Source of the DNA: Acidimicrobium ferrooxidans DSM 10331 | Lineage (GTDB): Bacteria > Actinomycetota > Acidimicrobiia > Acidimicrobiales > Acidimicrobiaceae | Reading direction: 5' to 3' | DNA: 64,000 nt | Assembly: GCF_000023265.1 (NCBI RefSeq) | Contig: NC_013124.1 | Location: 558,001-622,000 of the forward strand | In this document: piece by piece, positions 8,375-16,324 of the stretch | Layout of the letters: every line of letters begins with the position of its first letter | How positions within the stretch are numbered: position 1 is the stretch's first letter | Made by a program: the position numbers and the translations under genes | The notes under the pieces: generated by a model | Database searches by the model: none | What the model was told of the DNA's origin: nothing | The model's input: only the letters and a program-made list of their open reading frames with translations

Positions 8375-9485
8375 GCTCGAGCGCACGCTCGAGCTCGTGT
8401 CGGCGCTCGACGACGTCTTCGGCGACGTCGAGGAGGACGAATCCCTCGAGGCGCCCGTCGCGATAGTACGCGAACGTCGAGTCCGAGCGTTGCTCCTCGT
8501 CGGCGTCCGCTCCCGGGGTGCCGAGCACTTGGATGAGGTGTCCGTGTTGGTCGCTCCAGCCGAACGGGACGTCTCGCCACGGCTCGTGGCCACCGAGGAG
8601 GTTGCGGGCGGCGAGCTGACCTTGGGTGGCCGCGGTCTCGAAGTGCTCGCTCCGCACGGGGCGCCCCCACCCCGGGTGATGCCAGGTCGCGACGTCGCCG
8701 GCGGCGGCGATGCCGTCCTCGATCCGTCCGTAGGCGTCGCACACGAGGCCAAGTCCCGCGACGGCTGGGACGGCGTCGCTGATCCAGTCGGTGGCGGGGC
8801 GCACCCCCAACCCGACGACCACCGTGTCGGCGCCGATGCGCGTGCCGTCGTCGAGAGCGACCCCGTCGTCGTCGACCGCGAGCGCCCGGTGGCCGGTGAC
8901 GACGGTGACGCCGTTCGCCTCGTGCCACGCAAGGACCGTGGTGGCTGCTCGCGGGCCGAGGGCTCGAGGGAGGATCCGCTCGGCTGCCTCCACGACCGTG
9001 ACCCGACAGCCGCGTTCGCGGGCCGTCGCGGCGAGCTCGAGCCCGATGAAGCCAGCACCGAGGGTCACGAGCCGGTGACCTGGTACCAGACGATCGCGAA
9101 GCCGGAGGGCGTCGTCGAGTGTGCGCAGGGTGAGCGCGTTCGGGTGGCGCAGGGGCGCTGGGTGGAGTGGTGCCGCCCCCGTCGCGATGACGAGGAGATC
9201 GAAGCCGATCGGTCCGGCGGTCGTCGCGACCGTACGCTCGTCGAGGTCGATGCCCTCGGCGCGCACACTCGGCCGGTGGGTGTAGGCCCCCGACGGGGTG
9301 CGCAGCCGGGTTCGCTCCGGTGCGACGTGACCAGCGAGGAGACCCTTCGACAGCGGAGGGCGTTGATACGGCGGGTGCGGTTCGTCACCGATGACCACGA
9401 TGTCGAGGTCCGCATCGCGACGTCTGGCCTCGAGGGCAGCGCGATGGCCCGCGAGCGAGGCCCCGACGACGACGAGACGCGTCAT
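8367..9485 (-). CDS. FAD-dependent ferredoxin/NAD(P) reductase
   Basis: A 372-residue two-dinucleotide-binding-domain flavoprotein like putidaredoxin reductase or BphA4. It has an N-terminal FAD motif (VVVGASLAGHRAALEARRR), the PPYQRPPLSK segment typical of this group, a central NAD(P)H motif (LVTLGAGFIGLELAATARERG), and a second FAD contact (AAAGDVATW). It oxidises NAD(P)H and reduces a small ferredoxin. The natural partner is the 3Fe-4S ferredoxin encoded 14 nt upstream in the same direction. Both genes sit between two suf operons on the opposite strand, so a role in supplying electrons to Fe-S assembly is possible; a P450 partner is the alternative. Confidence 0.92.
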   Translation of the reverse strand: MTRLVVVGASLAGHRAALEARRRDADLDIVVIGDEPHPPYQRPPLSKGLLAGHVAPERTRLRTPSGAYTHRPSVRAEGIDLDERTVATTAGPIGFDLLVIATGAAPLHPAPLRHPNALTLRTLDDALRLRDRLVPGHRLVTLGAGFIGLELAATARERGCRVTVVEAAERILPRALGPRAATTVLAWHEANGVTVVTGHRALAVDDDGVALDDGTRIGADTVVVGLGVRPATDWISDAVPAVAGLGLVCDAYGRIEDGIAAAGDVATWHHPGWGRPVRSEHFETAATQGQLAARNLLGGHEPWRDVPFGWSDQHGHLIQVLGTPGADADEEQRSDSTFAYYRDGRLEGFVLLDVAEDVVERRHELERALELS

Positions 9486-9499
9486 CGTGATCGTCGGTC

Positions 9500-9691
9500 C
9501 TAGTCGACGATCGTGATGGCTTGCGTGGGGCAGGCTCGAGCCGCCTGGTCGACCAGCGCGCGCAGGTCCTCGGACGGTGTCTCGTCGAGCACGTAGAGGT
9601 AACCGTCGTCACGGACCTCGAAGATCGCGGGTGCGACCGCTTGGCACACCGCGTTGGACTGGCACTTGTCGAAGTCGACCTCGATGCGCAT
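9500..9691 (-). CDS. Small [3Fe-4S]-type ferredoxin
   Basis: A 63-residue ferredoxin of the actinobacterial P450-partner type. The ligands are Cys10 and Cys16 (CQSNAVC, C-x5-C) and the Cys of ACPT near residue 54. The usual third Cys of a 4Fe ferredoxin is replaced (by Asn/Ala), so a [3Fe-4S] cluster is expected. The APAIFEV segment is typical. GGAGGGAG lies upstream of the ATG. It is probably co-transcribed with the downstream reductase. No cytochrome P450 gene is in the window. Confidence 0.92.
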   Translation of the reverse strand: MRIEVDFDKCQSNAVCQAVAPAIFEVRDDGYLYVLDETPSEDLRALVDQAARACPTQAITIVD

Positions 9692-9768
9692 TGGCTAGCT
9701 CCCTCCCTCGGCCCTTCCCAGGCTACCGACCCCGTGGGCGCTCGTGCCCTGGCGATGGCCGAGTTTGT

Positions 9769-9782
9769 CCTATCTCGATAGG
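9769..9782. promoter_or_regulatory. Perfect inverted repeat upstream of sufC2-sufS-sufU
   Basis: CCTATC-TC-GATAGG, a 14-bp element with perfect 6-bp arms, in the intergenic space 28 nt before the sufC2 start codon and between divergent ferredoxin and suf genes. The AT content is higher than the surroundings. Its place and symmetry suggest an operator for a dimeric repressor; which protein binds it cannot be read from the window. Confidence 0.45.
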
Positions 9783-9809
9783 GGAAAGCGGGCCGGCTAT
9801 GCTGAATGC

Positions 9810-10571
9810 GTGGCAACTCCTGTACTCGAGGTCGACGACCTGTGGGTCGAGGCTGAAGGCACCCCGATCCTGCGTGGTCTGTCGCTGGTGATCCGACCAG
9901 GCGAGCTGCACGTGATCATGGGGCCGAACGGCTCGGGCAAGTCGAGCTTCGCGAACGTGCTGATGGGCAATCCGGTCTATCACATCACCAAGGGCACGAT
10001 TCGCTATCAAGGGGTCGATGTGAGCGAGCTCCCCGTCGACGAGCGGGCCAAGGCCGGCATCTTCCTCGCCTTCCAAGATCCCGAGGCCATCAGCGGCGTG
10101 TCGGTCGTGCAGTTCCTGCGTCAAGCCTTGAGTGCTCGGCGGGGCCGGGAAGTGTCGGTCCTCGAGGTTCGTTTTGCGCTCGCCGAGTGGCTCGAGCGCC
10201 TCGGGCTCGACCCGTCGTTCGCGCAGCGCCATCTCAACGAGGGATTCTCCGGTGGTGAGCGCAAGCGCAACGAGGTGATCCAGCTCGCCATGCTCGAGCC
10301 GGAGCTCGCCGTGCTCGACGAGACCGACTCGGGGCTCGATGTCGACGCGTTGCGCATCGTCGCCGACGGCATCACGTTGGTGCGACACCAACATCCCGAG
10401 ATGGCGACGGTCATGATCACCCACTACCAGCGCATCCTCTCGCTGCTCGAGCCGACCCACACCCACATCCTCGTGGACGGTCGACTGGTTGCCTCCGGCG
10501 GTCCCGAACTCGCCGAGCAGGTCGAGCGCGAGGGATACCAGCAGTTCCGAGAGGCGGAGGCGCTTCGATGA
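9810..10571 (+). CDS. sufC: Fe-S assembly ATPase SufC (canonical copy 2)
   Basis: A 253-residue ABC ATPase with all SufC hallmarks: Walker A GPNGSGKS, AFQDPEAISGV Q-loop, signature FSGGERKRNEVIQ, DETDSGLDVDAL D-loop and ITHYQRIL H-loop. It provides ATP hydrolysis for the SufBCD scaffold. The start is GTG 9810 (MATPVLEVDDLW); the 22 residues upstream in the same frame are not conserved in the family. Its stop overlaps the sufS start (ATGA), so it is coupled to the desulfurase. Having a second, divergent SufC gene only 1.4 kb away is unusual. Confidence 0.95.
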   Translation: MATPVLEVDDLWVEAEGTPILRGLSLVIRPGELHVIMGPNGSGKSSFANVLMGNPVYHITKGTIRYQGVDVSELPVDERAKAGIFLAFQDPEAISGVSVVQFLRQALSARRGREVSVLEVRFALAEWLERLGLDPSFAQRHLNEGFSGGERKRNEVIQLAMLEPELAVLDETDSGLDVDALRIVADGITLVRHQHPEMATVMITHYQRILSLLEPTHTHILVDGRLVASGGPELAEQVEREGYQQFREAEALR

Positions 10572-11818
10572 CAGCGACACGTGGCCTTGGGCTCGACGTC
10601 GAGGAGCTGCGTAAGGACTTCCCGATCTTCGCCGAGCGCGGTGCGGGCTTCCACTACCTCGACTCGGCGGCCTCGGCCCAGAGGCCGAGTGCGGTGCTCG
10701 AGGCGATGGACGCCTACTACCGTTCCCACCACGCCAACGTCCACCGCGGCGTCTACGGCCTCGCCGAGGACGCCACCGATCGCTACGAGCGCGCACGCCG
10801 AGCCATCGGCCGCTTCGTCAACGCCCCCGACCCGGAGCGCGAGGTGGTGTTCACGAAGAACGCCACCGAAGCGCTCAATCTCGTCGCGCAGGGTCTCGGC
10901 CGGGTGCTCCTCGGACCCGGTCGCGCCGTCGTCCTGACGGAGATGGAGCACCATGCCAACTTGGTCCCGTGGATGATCCTGCAGGAGCAGCTCGGGTTCG
11001 AGCTGCGCTACCTGCCCTTCGATGGTGACGGCCAGCTGGTGCTCGACGACGCGGAGCGGATCCTCGACGGCGCCGCCATCCTCAGCGTCACCGCGATGTC
11101 GAACGTGCTCGGGACGCTGAACCCGATCCCCCATCTCGCCGAGCTCGCGCACGGAGCAGGTGCCGTCGTGGTCGTGGACGCAGCGCAGTATGCGCCGCAC
11201 CATCCGATCGACGTGCAGGCCTGGGGCGTCGATCTCGTTGCGATGACCGGACACAAGATGCTCGGCCCTACGGGCATCGGCGCGCTGTGGGGGCGGCTCG
11301 AGCTGCTCGAGCAGATGACGCCGTTCCTCGGTGGCGGCGACATGATCCTCGACGTGACGCTGGAGGGGTTCGTGCCGAACGAGGTGCCGTACAAGTTCGA
11401 GGCCGGTACGCCCCCGATCGCCGAGGCCATCGGGTGGGAGGTCGCCATCGACTACCTCCGCGACCGTGTCGGGTTCGAGGCACTCGCCGCCCACGAGCGC
11501 TCGCTGACCGCCTATGCCCTCGGTAGCTTGGCTGATGGCCTCGGGGAGCGCATTCGGATCTTCGGCCCCCGCGACCCGGAGCGTCGAGGCGGCGTGATCT
11601 CGTTCGAGCTCCAGGGCGTGCATCCCCACGACGTCGCCCAAGTGCTCGATCGTCACGGAGTGTGCGTGCGTGCGGGACACCACTGCGCCAAGCCTCTCAT
11701 GCGAGAGATCGGCCAGGCCGCGACCGCCCGTGCGTCGCTGTATCTCTACAACGACCGTGCTGACATCGACGCTCTCGTCATGGCACTCCAAGACGCCTGG
11801 CAGCGCTTCAACGACTAG
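10568..11818 (+). CDS. sufS: Cysteine desulfurase SufS
   Basis: A 416-residue class V aminotransferase-fold desulfurase that takes sulfur from L-cysteine for Fe-S cluster assembly. The PLP lysine is Lys230 (MTGHKMLGPTG) and the persulfide cysteine is Cys373 (RAGHHCAKPL), in the group II (SufS) context. Other hallmarks are YLDSAASAQRP near the N-terminus and TEMEHHANLVPW. The length is typical. It overlaps sufC2 by 4 nt and is followed 8 nt later by sufU, its sulfur acceptor, so the three form one operon. Confidence 0.97.
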   Translation: MTATRGLGLDVEELRKDFPIFAERGAGFHYLDSAASAQRPSAVLEAMDAYYRSHHANVHRGVYGLAEDATDRYERARRAIGRFVNAPDPEREVVFTKNATEALNLVAQGLGRVLLGPGRAVVLTEMEHHANLVPWMILQEQLGFELRYLPFDGDGQLVLDDAERILDGAAILSVTAMSNVLGTLNPIPHLAELAHGAGAVVVVDAAQYAPHHPIDVQAWGVDLVAMTGHKMLGPTGIGALWGRLELLEQMTPFLGGGDMILDVTLEGFVPNEVPYKFEAGTPPIAEAIGWEVAIDYLRDRVGFEALAAHERSLTAYALGSLADGLGERIRIFGPRDPERRGGVISFELQGVHPHDVAQVLDRHGVCVRAGHHCAKPLMREIGQAATARASLYLYNDRADIDALVMALQDAWQRFND

Positions 11819-11826
11819 GAGACCTC

Positions 11827-12288
11827 ATGGACGACCTCGAGGACCTGTATCGAGAGATCATCCTCGATCACTACAAGCACCCACGCAACCAGGGCGTGCT
11901 CGACGATCCCGACGCGATCCGAGAGGAGGGCTTCAATCCGCTCTGCGGTGACGAGATCAAGCTCTCGATCCTGGTCAAGGGCGACCGGCTCGCCGACATC
12001 CGCGTCGATGGGCATGGCTGTTCCATCTCGCGCTCGTCGGCCTCGCTCATGAGCGAGGCGGTCAAGGGGAAGGACCTCGCCGAGGTCGATCGCATCATCG
12101 AGCGTTTCAAGGCGATGGTCGTCGGCGGTGAGGGAGCTGCTGAGGGGCTCGATTCGCTGCGCACGCTCGGTGAACTCGCGGCGCTCCAGGGCGTCGTGAA
12201 GTTCCCGGTGCGTGTGAAGTGCGCGACGTTGCCGTGGAACTCGCTCCAGAACGCACTTGCCACGGCTCGAGCTCGCGGAGGCGAGTAG
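11827..12288 (+). CDS. sufU: Zinc-dependent sulfurtransferase SufU
   Basis: A 153-residue SufU protein, the partner that accepts persulfide sulfur from SufS. The zinc/catalytic residues are Cys40 and Asp42 (NPLCGD), Cys65 (GHGCSISRSS) and Cys132 (RVKCATLPW). The insertion between the second and third cysteines distinguishes SufU from the scaffold IscU. An AGGAGACC ribosome binding site precedes the ATG. It is the last gene of the sufC2-sufS-sufU operon. Confidence 0.96.
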   Translation: MDDLEDLYREIILDHYKHPRNQGVLDDPDAIREEGFNPLCGDEIKLSILVKGDRLADIRVDGHGCSISRSSASLMSEAVKGKDLAEVDRIIERFKAMVVGGEGAAEGLDSLRTLGELAALQGVVKFPVRVKCATLPWNSLQNALATARARGGE

Positions 12289-12324
12289 CACCCCCACGAG
12301 CTCGATGCGGTGGGGAGGTGCGCC
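12287..12324 (+). terminator. Possible hairpin terminator after sufU
   Basis: An imperfect GC-rich stem (GCACCCCCAC ... GTGGGGAGGTGC) begins at the sufU stop codon. There is no T-run, so it is at best a weak candidate of the U-tract-less type seen in actinobacteria. Confidence 0.3.
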
Positions 12325-12741
12325 GTCGCGGGCCTTCGCGATCGGCATCTCGAGGACCTGCGTCGGCGTCTGACGCTTGGTGCGAGCCTCTCCGTGTGGC
12401 CGGCTCACAATGGCTGTGGCGGAGTCAGACCCGTACGAGCTTCGCGCGTTGGCGAGCCACCCGAACGATCCGGCGGGAACCTCATCGGAACTGCCCCTGC
12501 CCTGCCACGACGATGGGCCAGGGTGTGCGCGGCGCGTGCGCTCGTCGCGAGTTCGGGAGATGTCGATGTGGCCATGCGGCGGATCCTCGTCGGCTGGACC
12601 CGGATGTTTGCCGCGGCCGACGTCTCTCGCGCCCAGCGGGACCTGTCATCGGTCGGGCGAGGAGGTCGGGCTCGGGGTGACGGTCGAGTCGGTTGCGGGG
12701 CGGGCCGGCGGTCGGGTGCGAAGGTACGCGCGGACGCTCTC
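12289..12741. other. Gene-poor segment after suf operon
   Basis: Long open frames exist on both strands, but they have arginine/proline-rich compositions and no recognisable domain. I see no RNA gene either. It begins a stretch of low coding density that runs to about 16.3 kb. Confidence 0.5.
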
Positions 12742-13362
12742 TCACAGAGCACGCAGTGCGGAGTCCCACGCCGACGCCCACGCCTTCTTCGCCGCGAGCC
12801 ATCGCTGCAGCGCTCTGGTATCTGGCCGCGCTCGGCCCTCAGACTTCGAGCCCTCGTCGTCACGTGGCGTCGCGCCGGCGGGACCCTCGCCCAGCTCTGG
12901 CGTCGTCGTGGCCCCGTCCTCCGTGCGCGCCAGTTCGAGCCATGCCCGCTTGCGTCGCTCGCACTCGTGCCAGAGGTCGTGACACTCGGGTGCCTGGCAG
13001 CGCTCGCGATCGAGCATGAGGTTCGCGAACTCGTCCCTCACTGCGCGCGTCAGCCGCTCCGGGCCGACAGCGTCGATCAAGGCTTGCCATTCCATGGACG
13101 CTGTGATGACCGCATCGATCGAGGCGTCGGCTCCCAGGTCCGTCGCCACGGCCACCGCTGCGTACGCTCGCAGCCATGTCTCACGCCATCGGGAGGGGAG
13201 TTCCAGCGACGATCGGGACCTCCGCATCTCAGAGCGTCGTAGGAGCATCGCGAGCAGCTCGTTCACGGCTTCCCTGGGGTCACTGATGTCTGTCACTGCA
13301 AGGTACTGCTCGATCGCATCTCGGCGAACACAGGAGGGCCAACGTCGGTTCTCAGCTCGCAC
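12742..13362 (-). CDS. Hypothetical protein with Cys-rich motif
   Basis: A 206-residue protein of balanced, acidic-to-basic composition, unlike the surrounding shadow frames, so I think it is real. Helix-rich segments (DISDPREAVNELLAML, AYAAVAVATDLGADASIDAVI) are followed by RERCQAPECHDLWHEC around residues 118-132, a possible metal site loosely like CGNR zinc fingers, then a low-complexity linker and a Trp/Ala-rich tail. The GTG start at 13362 has a weak AGGCAGGT ribosome binding site. I do not recognise the family. It stands alone in a gene-poor stretch and could be a recent acquisition. Confidence 0.5.
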   Translation of the reverse strand: MRAENRRWPSCVRRDAIEQYLAVTDISDPREAVNELLAMLLRRSEMRRSRSSLELPSRWRETWLRAYAAVAVATDLGADASIDAVITASMEWQALIDAVGPERLTRAVRDEFANLMLDRERCQAPECHDLWHECERRKRAWLELARTEDGATTTPELGEGPAGATPRDDEGSKSEGRARPDTRALQRWLAAKKAWASAWDSALRAL

Positions 13363-14013
13363 GGTGCACCTGCCTGATGGATCGGTCGGTCGCTGCGGTC
13401 GAGCGTCGTTCCGTCACGGTGGCTCTCTCTGCACGAGCTCGCGAGTCATCGACGACCACGGCTGGACCGCTCGTGACGCAGCACTCTTCGTCGTGCGCCC
13501 AGCAGGCATGCGCCCGGTCGGCTCGGCCTGCCTCGACGACCACGGGTGCCCTTGCTGGGCGTGATGACGGCGTCGAGATGCCCGAGCCCGGCGAGGCTGA
13601 TCGTGCCCAGGAAACCATGCTTTCTCGTCGGGTGGCCAAACGCCGGCAGCGCTCGATCGGGATGCGGGCGTTGAGGACGCCCTCGCCTATCAGCCGCCTG
13701 ATCGGTACCCGGTCTTTCACGACGATCACCCTCCATGGTCGGGCGTTCACCTCTCACCGGTGAAGTCGTTCGCTCGTCGAACGGCGTCGACCCCCCGACG
13801 ACCTCGCGTCGTCGTCCAAGGAGGACGGGATCTGTCGAGCCGTGCGTGGCGCATCCGCTGCATCGACGTTGCGACCTCCGCTGGAGATGCGGGTGCTCTG
13901 GCATCTGGCGTTTCCTGTCGTGAGTGCACGCTCTCACGCCTTCATGGCGACCGAGATCAAAGGGGGGCGAGCTGGGTTCGCCCGAGCGGGCGTGCCCGTC
14001 CTTGGCTGGCGAG
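13363..14013. other. No intact gene; possible decayed coding remnants
   Basis: Several short frames exist on the minus strand. One begins NARPWRVIVVKDRV, faintly like a nitroreductase segment, and continues only after a change of frame; nothing longer than about 40 residues looks protein-like. I treat this as non-coding or decayed sequence. Confidence 0.35.
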
Positions 14014-15873
14014 TCAGGGGGCCGTCAGTTGCCAATGGCGTCCCCCGTCGGTCGTGTGCAGCAGCGTGCTGCATCCATCGTGACAGTCCAGTGACTGTAG
14101 CCAGCCCGTCGTGGGCGAGACGAACACGGCCGAGAAACCCTGGTGCAAGAGGGACGGGATGGGCACGCGCTCGACGGAACCGGTCGTGCGATGCACCCGG
14201 ACGAGGAACGAGAACGACGGCGTGGCATAGGGGCTGAGTGTGGCCCAGACCGTCGTGGGCGACGCGTAGTCGATCGCGTCGATGTCGTTGGCGCCGACGC
14301 TGAGGTTCGTCCAGGAGTTCCCGTCGTTGCTGGTGTAGGCGAGAACGTCATCGGAAGGCGGGGCGCCGGTCGCCGCGGTTGCGCCGAGGGGACGCGTCGA
14401 GCCGATCCACACGCTCTGGGCGGAGAGCGGGTCGATGGCGAGCGGGATCGTGGACCCGGTGTGGTGTAGCGCGGTCGGCCTGATCGGGTCGGTGATGGGG
14501 GAGAGATACGTCGCACCGGCACCGAACCCGGTCGCGGCTGTGGTCTCGAGGGCGACTCCGGTCCCGTTGGCGACGACCGCAGCGACTGCGTTGGCGATCG
14601 ACGAGGGCACCATGAGGGATGGTCGCTCACCGGCACGATCAACTGTGACGAGCTGAAGGACTCCTTCGGGCGTCTGCACTGCGATCACGAGCGCCCTCTG
14701 CCGCGCGGTCGTACCGATCACGTGAGCGTTCGGGCTTGCGAGGAGCTTCGAGAGCGCCGGAGAACTCCATCTCGTCGATCCGACCAGCACCTCGAGCTGG
14801 CCGCTTGGCCCGACCCCGACGATACCGAGGCTTCCTTGCGCGTTGAAGAGTGAGCTGACCATCACGTCGGGAAACGATCGCGTCCAGCCGGTTCCTGGAC
14901 TGTAGCGATAGATGCCTCGCTCGGAGACCGCGACGACGCTGCCGTTCGAGAGCGTGCGAAAGTTGTCGAACTCGACACCGTGTGTCATGAACCAATGCGG
15001 CTGGTTGGAGACGAACGACGGTGTCGGCGTCGTAGCAAGGAGCGGGGGCGACGCAGGGAAGTTGGCTCCAGGGGTCGGCTGGAAGCCGACGACGAGGCTC
15101 GATCCGACGACCTGGAGGCTATCGGGAAAGACGCCATCGAGCTGAGGGCCCGGGCTCGAGATTGCCTGGAAGGTGGCCGATCCCTGCGTCTGGGCAAAGT
15201 ATGCAGTTTCGCCCTGCGAGGGGCTCGTCACCAGGAGATACGAGCTCTGCCGACCGAAGTCGAAGCTCGCGGCGGTTCCAGGGTATCGAAGTGCCAGCGT
15301 CTCGAGCAGGTGCCAGGTCCTGCCACCATCGGTCGTGGCCTCGACGGTGGTTCCTTGCGCTGCGCTGAGCACCACGTAGCCCCGCGCTGGCGTCACGAAG
15401 CCGACGCCGATGATCGTCGGGCCTGACGAGAAGTGATGGAGCAGGCGAAAGCGCGTTCCCTGGTCGACCATCGCGTAGAGATCGCCGCTCTGCAGTGAGG
15501 CGACGAAGCCGTCGTTGCGGTCGAGGACGTCGAGGAGAGGGTCTGGCCCTGGAAGCCGTGCGAGGTAGGAGAACGCGCCGTCTCGGTACCGGAGCAGCAC
15601 CGGGTTCCCTCCAGTGGCCGATGTCGAGGCCAGATAGACGGTACCGGTAGCGGTGATCGAGCTTTGGAGGATGTCGAGCGGAAGCTGCTCGACAGCCTTG
15701 GTGGCTGTGGTTTTGCTCGCCACCGCGGGTCGCGAAGCGATCGCGCCACAGCCCGCGAGGGCGAGTGACAGGGCGAGCAGCGGGAGGATCTCCTTCCGCG
15801 GCCACGAGCGGGATGTTCGCCCCATCGCGTCTCGACCACTCGTTGGGGAACTCATGGGTTCATGGTAGCTCAC
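14014..15873 (-). CDS. Secreted lipoprotein with BNR/Ycf48-like repeats
   Basis: A 619-residue predicted lipoprotein. A hydrophobic signal ends in the lipobox LALAGC with lipidated Cys42, so it should be anchored outside the membrane. The body is beta-strand rich. It holds sialidase/Ycf48-type repeats of the TTDGGRTW kind: one at about residue 186, a TSNDGNSWTNL copy near 510, and TTDGGRHW at the very C-terminus. This suggests a beta-propeller that may bind or sense something in the envelope. The first start (GTG 15873) has GGGAG 6 nt upstream, which I prefer over the internal ATGs, although it gives a long n-region. No neighbour helps to assign the role. Confidence 0.8.
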   Translation of the reverse strand: MSYHEPMSSPTSGRDAMGRTSRSWPRKEILPLLALSLALAGCGAIASRPAVASKTTATKAVEQLPLDILQSSITATGTVYLASTSATGGNPVLLRYRDGAFSYLARLPGPDPLLDVLDRNDGFVASLQSGDLYAMVDQGTRFRLLHHFSSGPTIIGVGFVTPARGYVVLSAAQGTTVEATTDGGRTWHLLETLALRYPGTAASFDFGRQSSYLLVTSPSQGETAYFAQTQGSATFQAISSPGPQLDGVFPDSLQVVGSSLVVGFQPTPGANFPASPPLLATTPTPSFVSNQPHWFMTHGVEFDNFRTLSNGSVVAVSERGIYRYSPGTGWTRSFPDVMVSSLFNAQGSLGIVGVGPSGQLEVLVGSTRWSSPALSKLLASPNAHVIGTTARQRALVIAVQTPEGVLQLVTVDRAGERPSLMVPSSIANAVAAVVANGTGVALETTAATGFGAGATYLSPITDPIRPTALHHTGSTIPLAIDPLSAQSVWIGSTRPLGATAATGAPPSDDVLAYTSNDGNSWTNLSVGANDIDAIDYASPTTVWATLSPYATPSFSFLVRVHRTTGSVERVPIPSLLHQGFSAVFVSPTTGWLQSLDCHDGCSTLLHTTDGGRHWQLTAP

Positions 15874-16293
15874 AGTGCACTCCCGGATTGGGGGTCCGCG
15901 ACCAGCGATGCTCGGTCGAGTTGGGGTTCAAGGTCGCGCTCGGTCGTGCCCGGGGAGACGCCATGAGCGTGCGGGGCTCGGTGTCCCTGGCGGCGGAGCG
16001 CCCGGGTGGCCACAGGCACGTTCCTCCAAGTGCGGCACCAGCGAGCGCCTTCTCGTGTGTCGTCGCGAACGGCCTCGACAGCCTCGTCCACCGGGTCTGC
16101 CGCTTGATGAAACCGACAGGACGATCCCATCGTGCTGGTCAATGTGGCCACAAGGGTGTTCGTGCCAGCGCGCGCTGGCTGTCGAGCGGGTCGTCGTCGG
16201 ACCTGCCGTCGCCAGTGCAAGAACCGCACGAGCGGCCAACCCACGGTGAGCTGTGCGCATCCACCCGCGGATCTCGCTGTAGTTGATGAGATG
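15874..16293. other. Intergenic segment without recognisable gene
   Basis: About 420 nt between divergent genes. Short frames on both strands have no similarity that I recognise. The right end becomes AT-rich just before the ATPase gene. Confidence 0.5.
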
Positions 16294-16306
16294 CATATAG
16301 TATATG
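16294..16306. promoter_or_regulatory. AT-rich palindrome/-10 at ATPase gene start
   Basis: CATATA-G-TATATG is a perfect 13-bp palindrome, striking in this GC-rich DNA. It contains TATAGT (16296-16301), a good -10 box, and ends 18 nt before the preferred ATG at 16325. A regulator bound here would cover the promoter. Confidence 0.5.
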
Positions 16307-16324
16307 GTTGACATGGAGCGCATC

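Noticed and set aside
12310-13242. 310-codon plus-strand frame
   Set aside because: It is antisense to the more protein-like hypothetical gene at 12742-13362, is Arg rich, and shows no domain.
13352-13937. Possible nitroreductase fragment split between two frames
   Set aside because: Only a stretch around PWRVIVVKDRV is faintly similar, the rest is not protein-like, and I could not support a pseudogene call.
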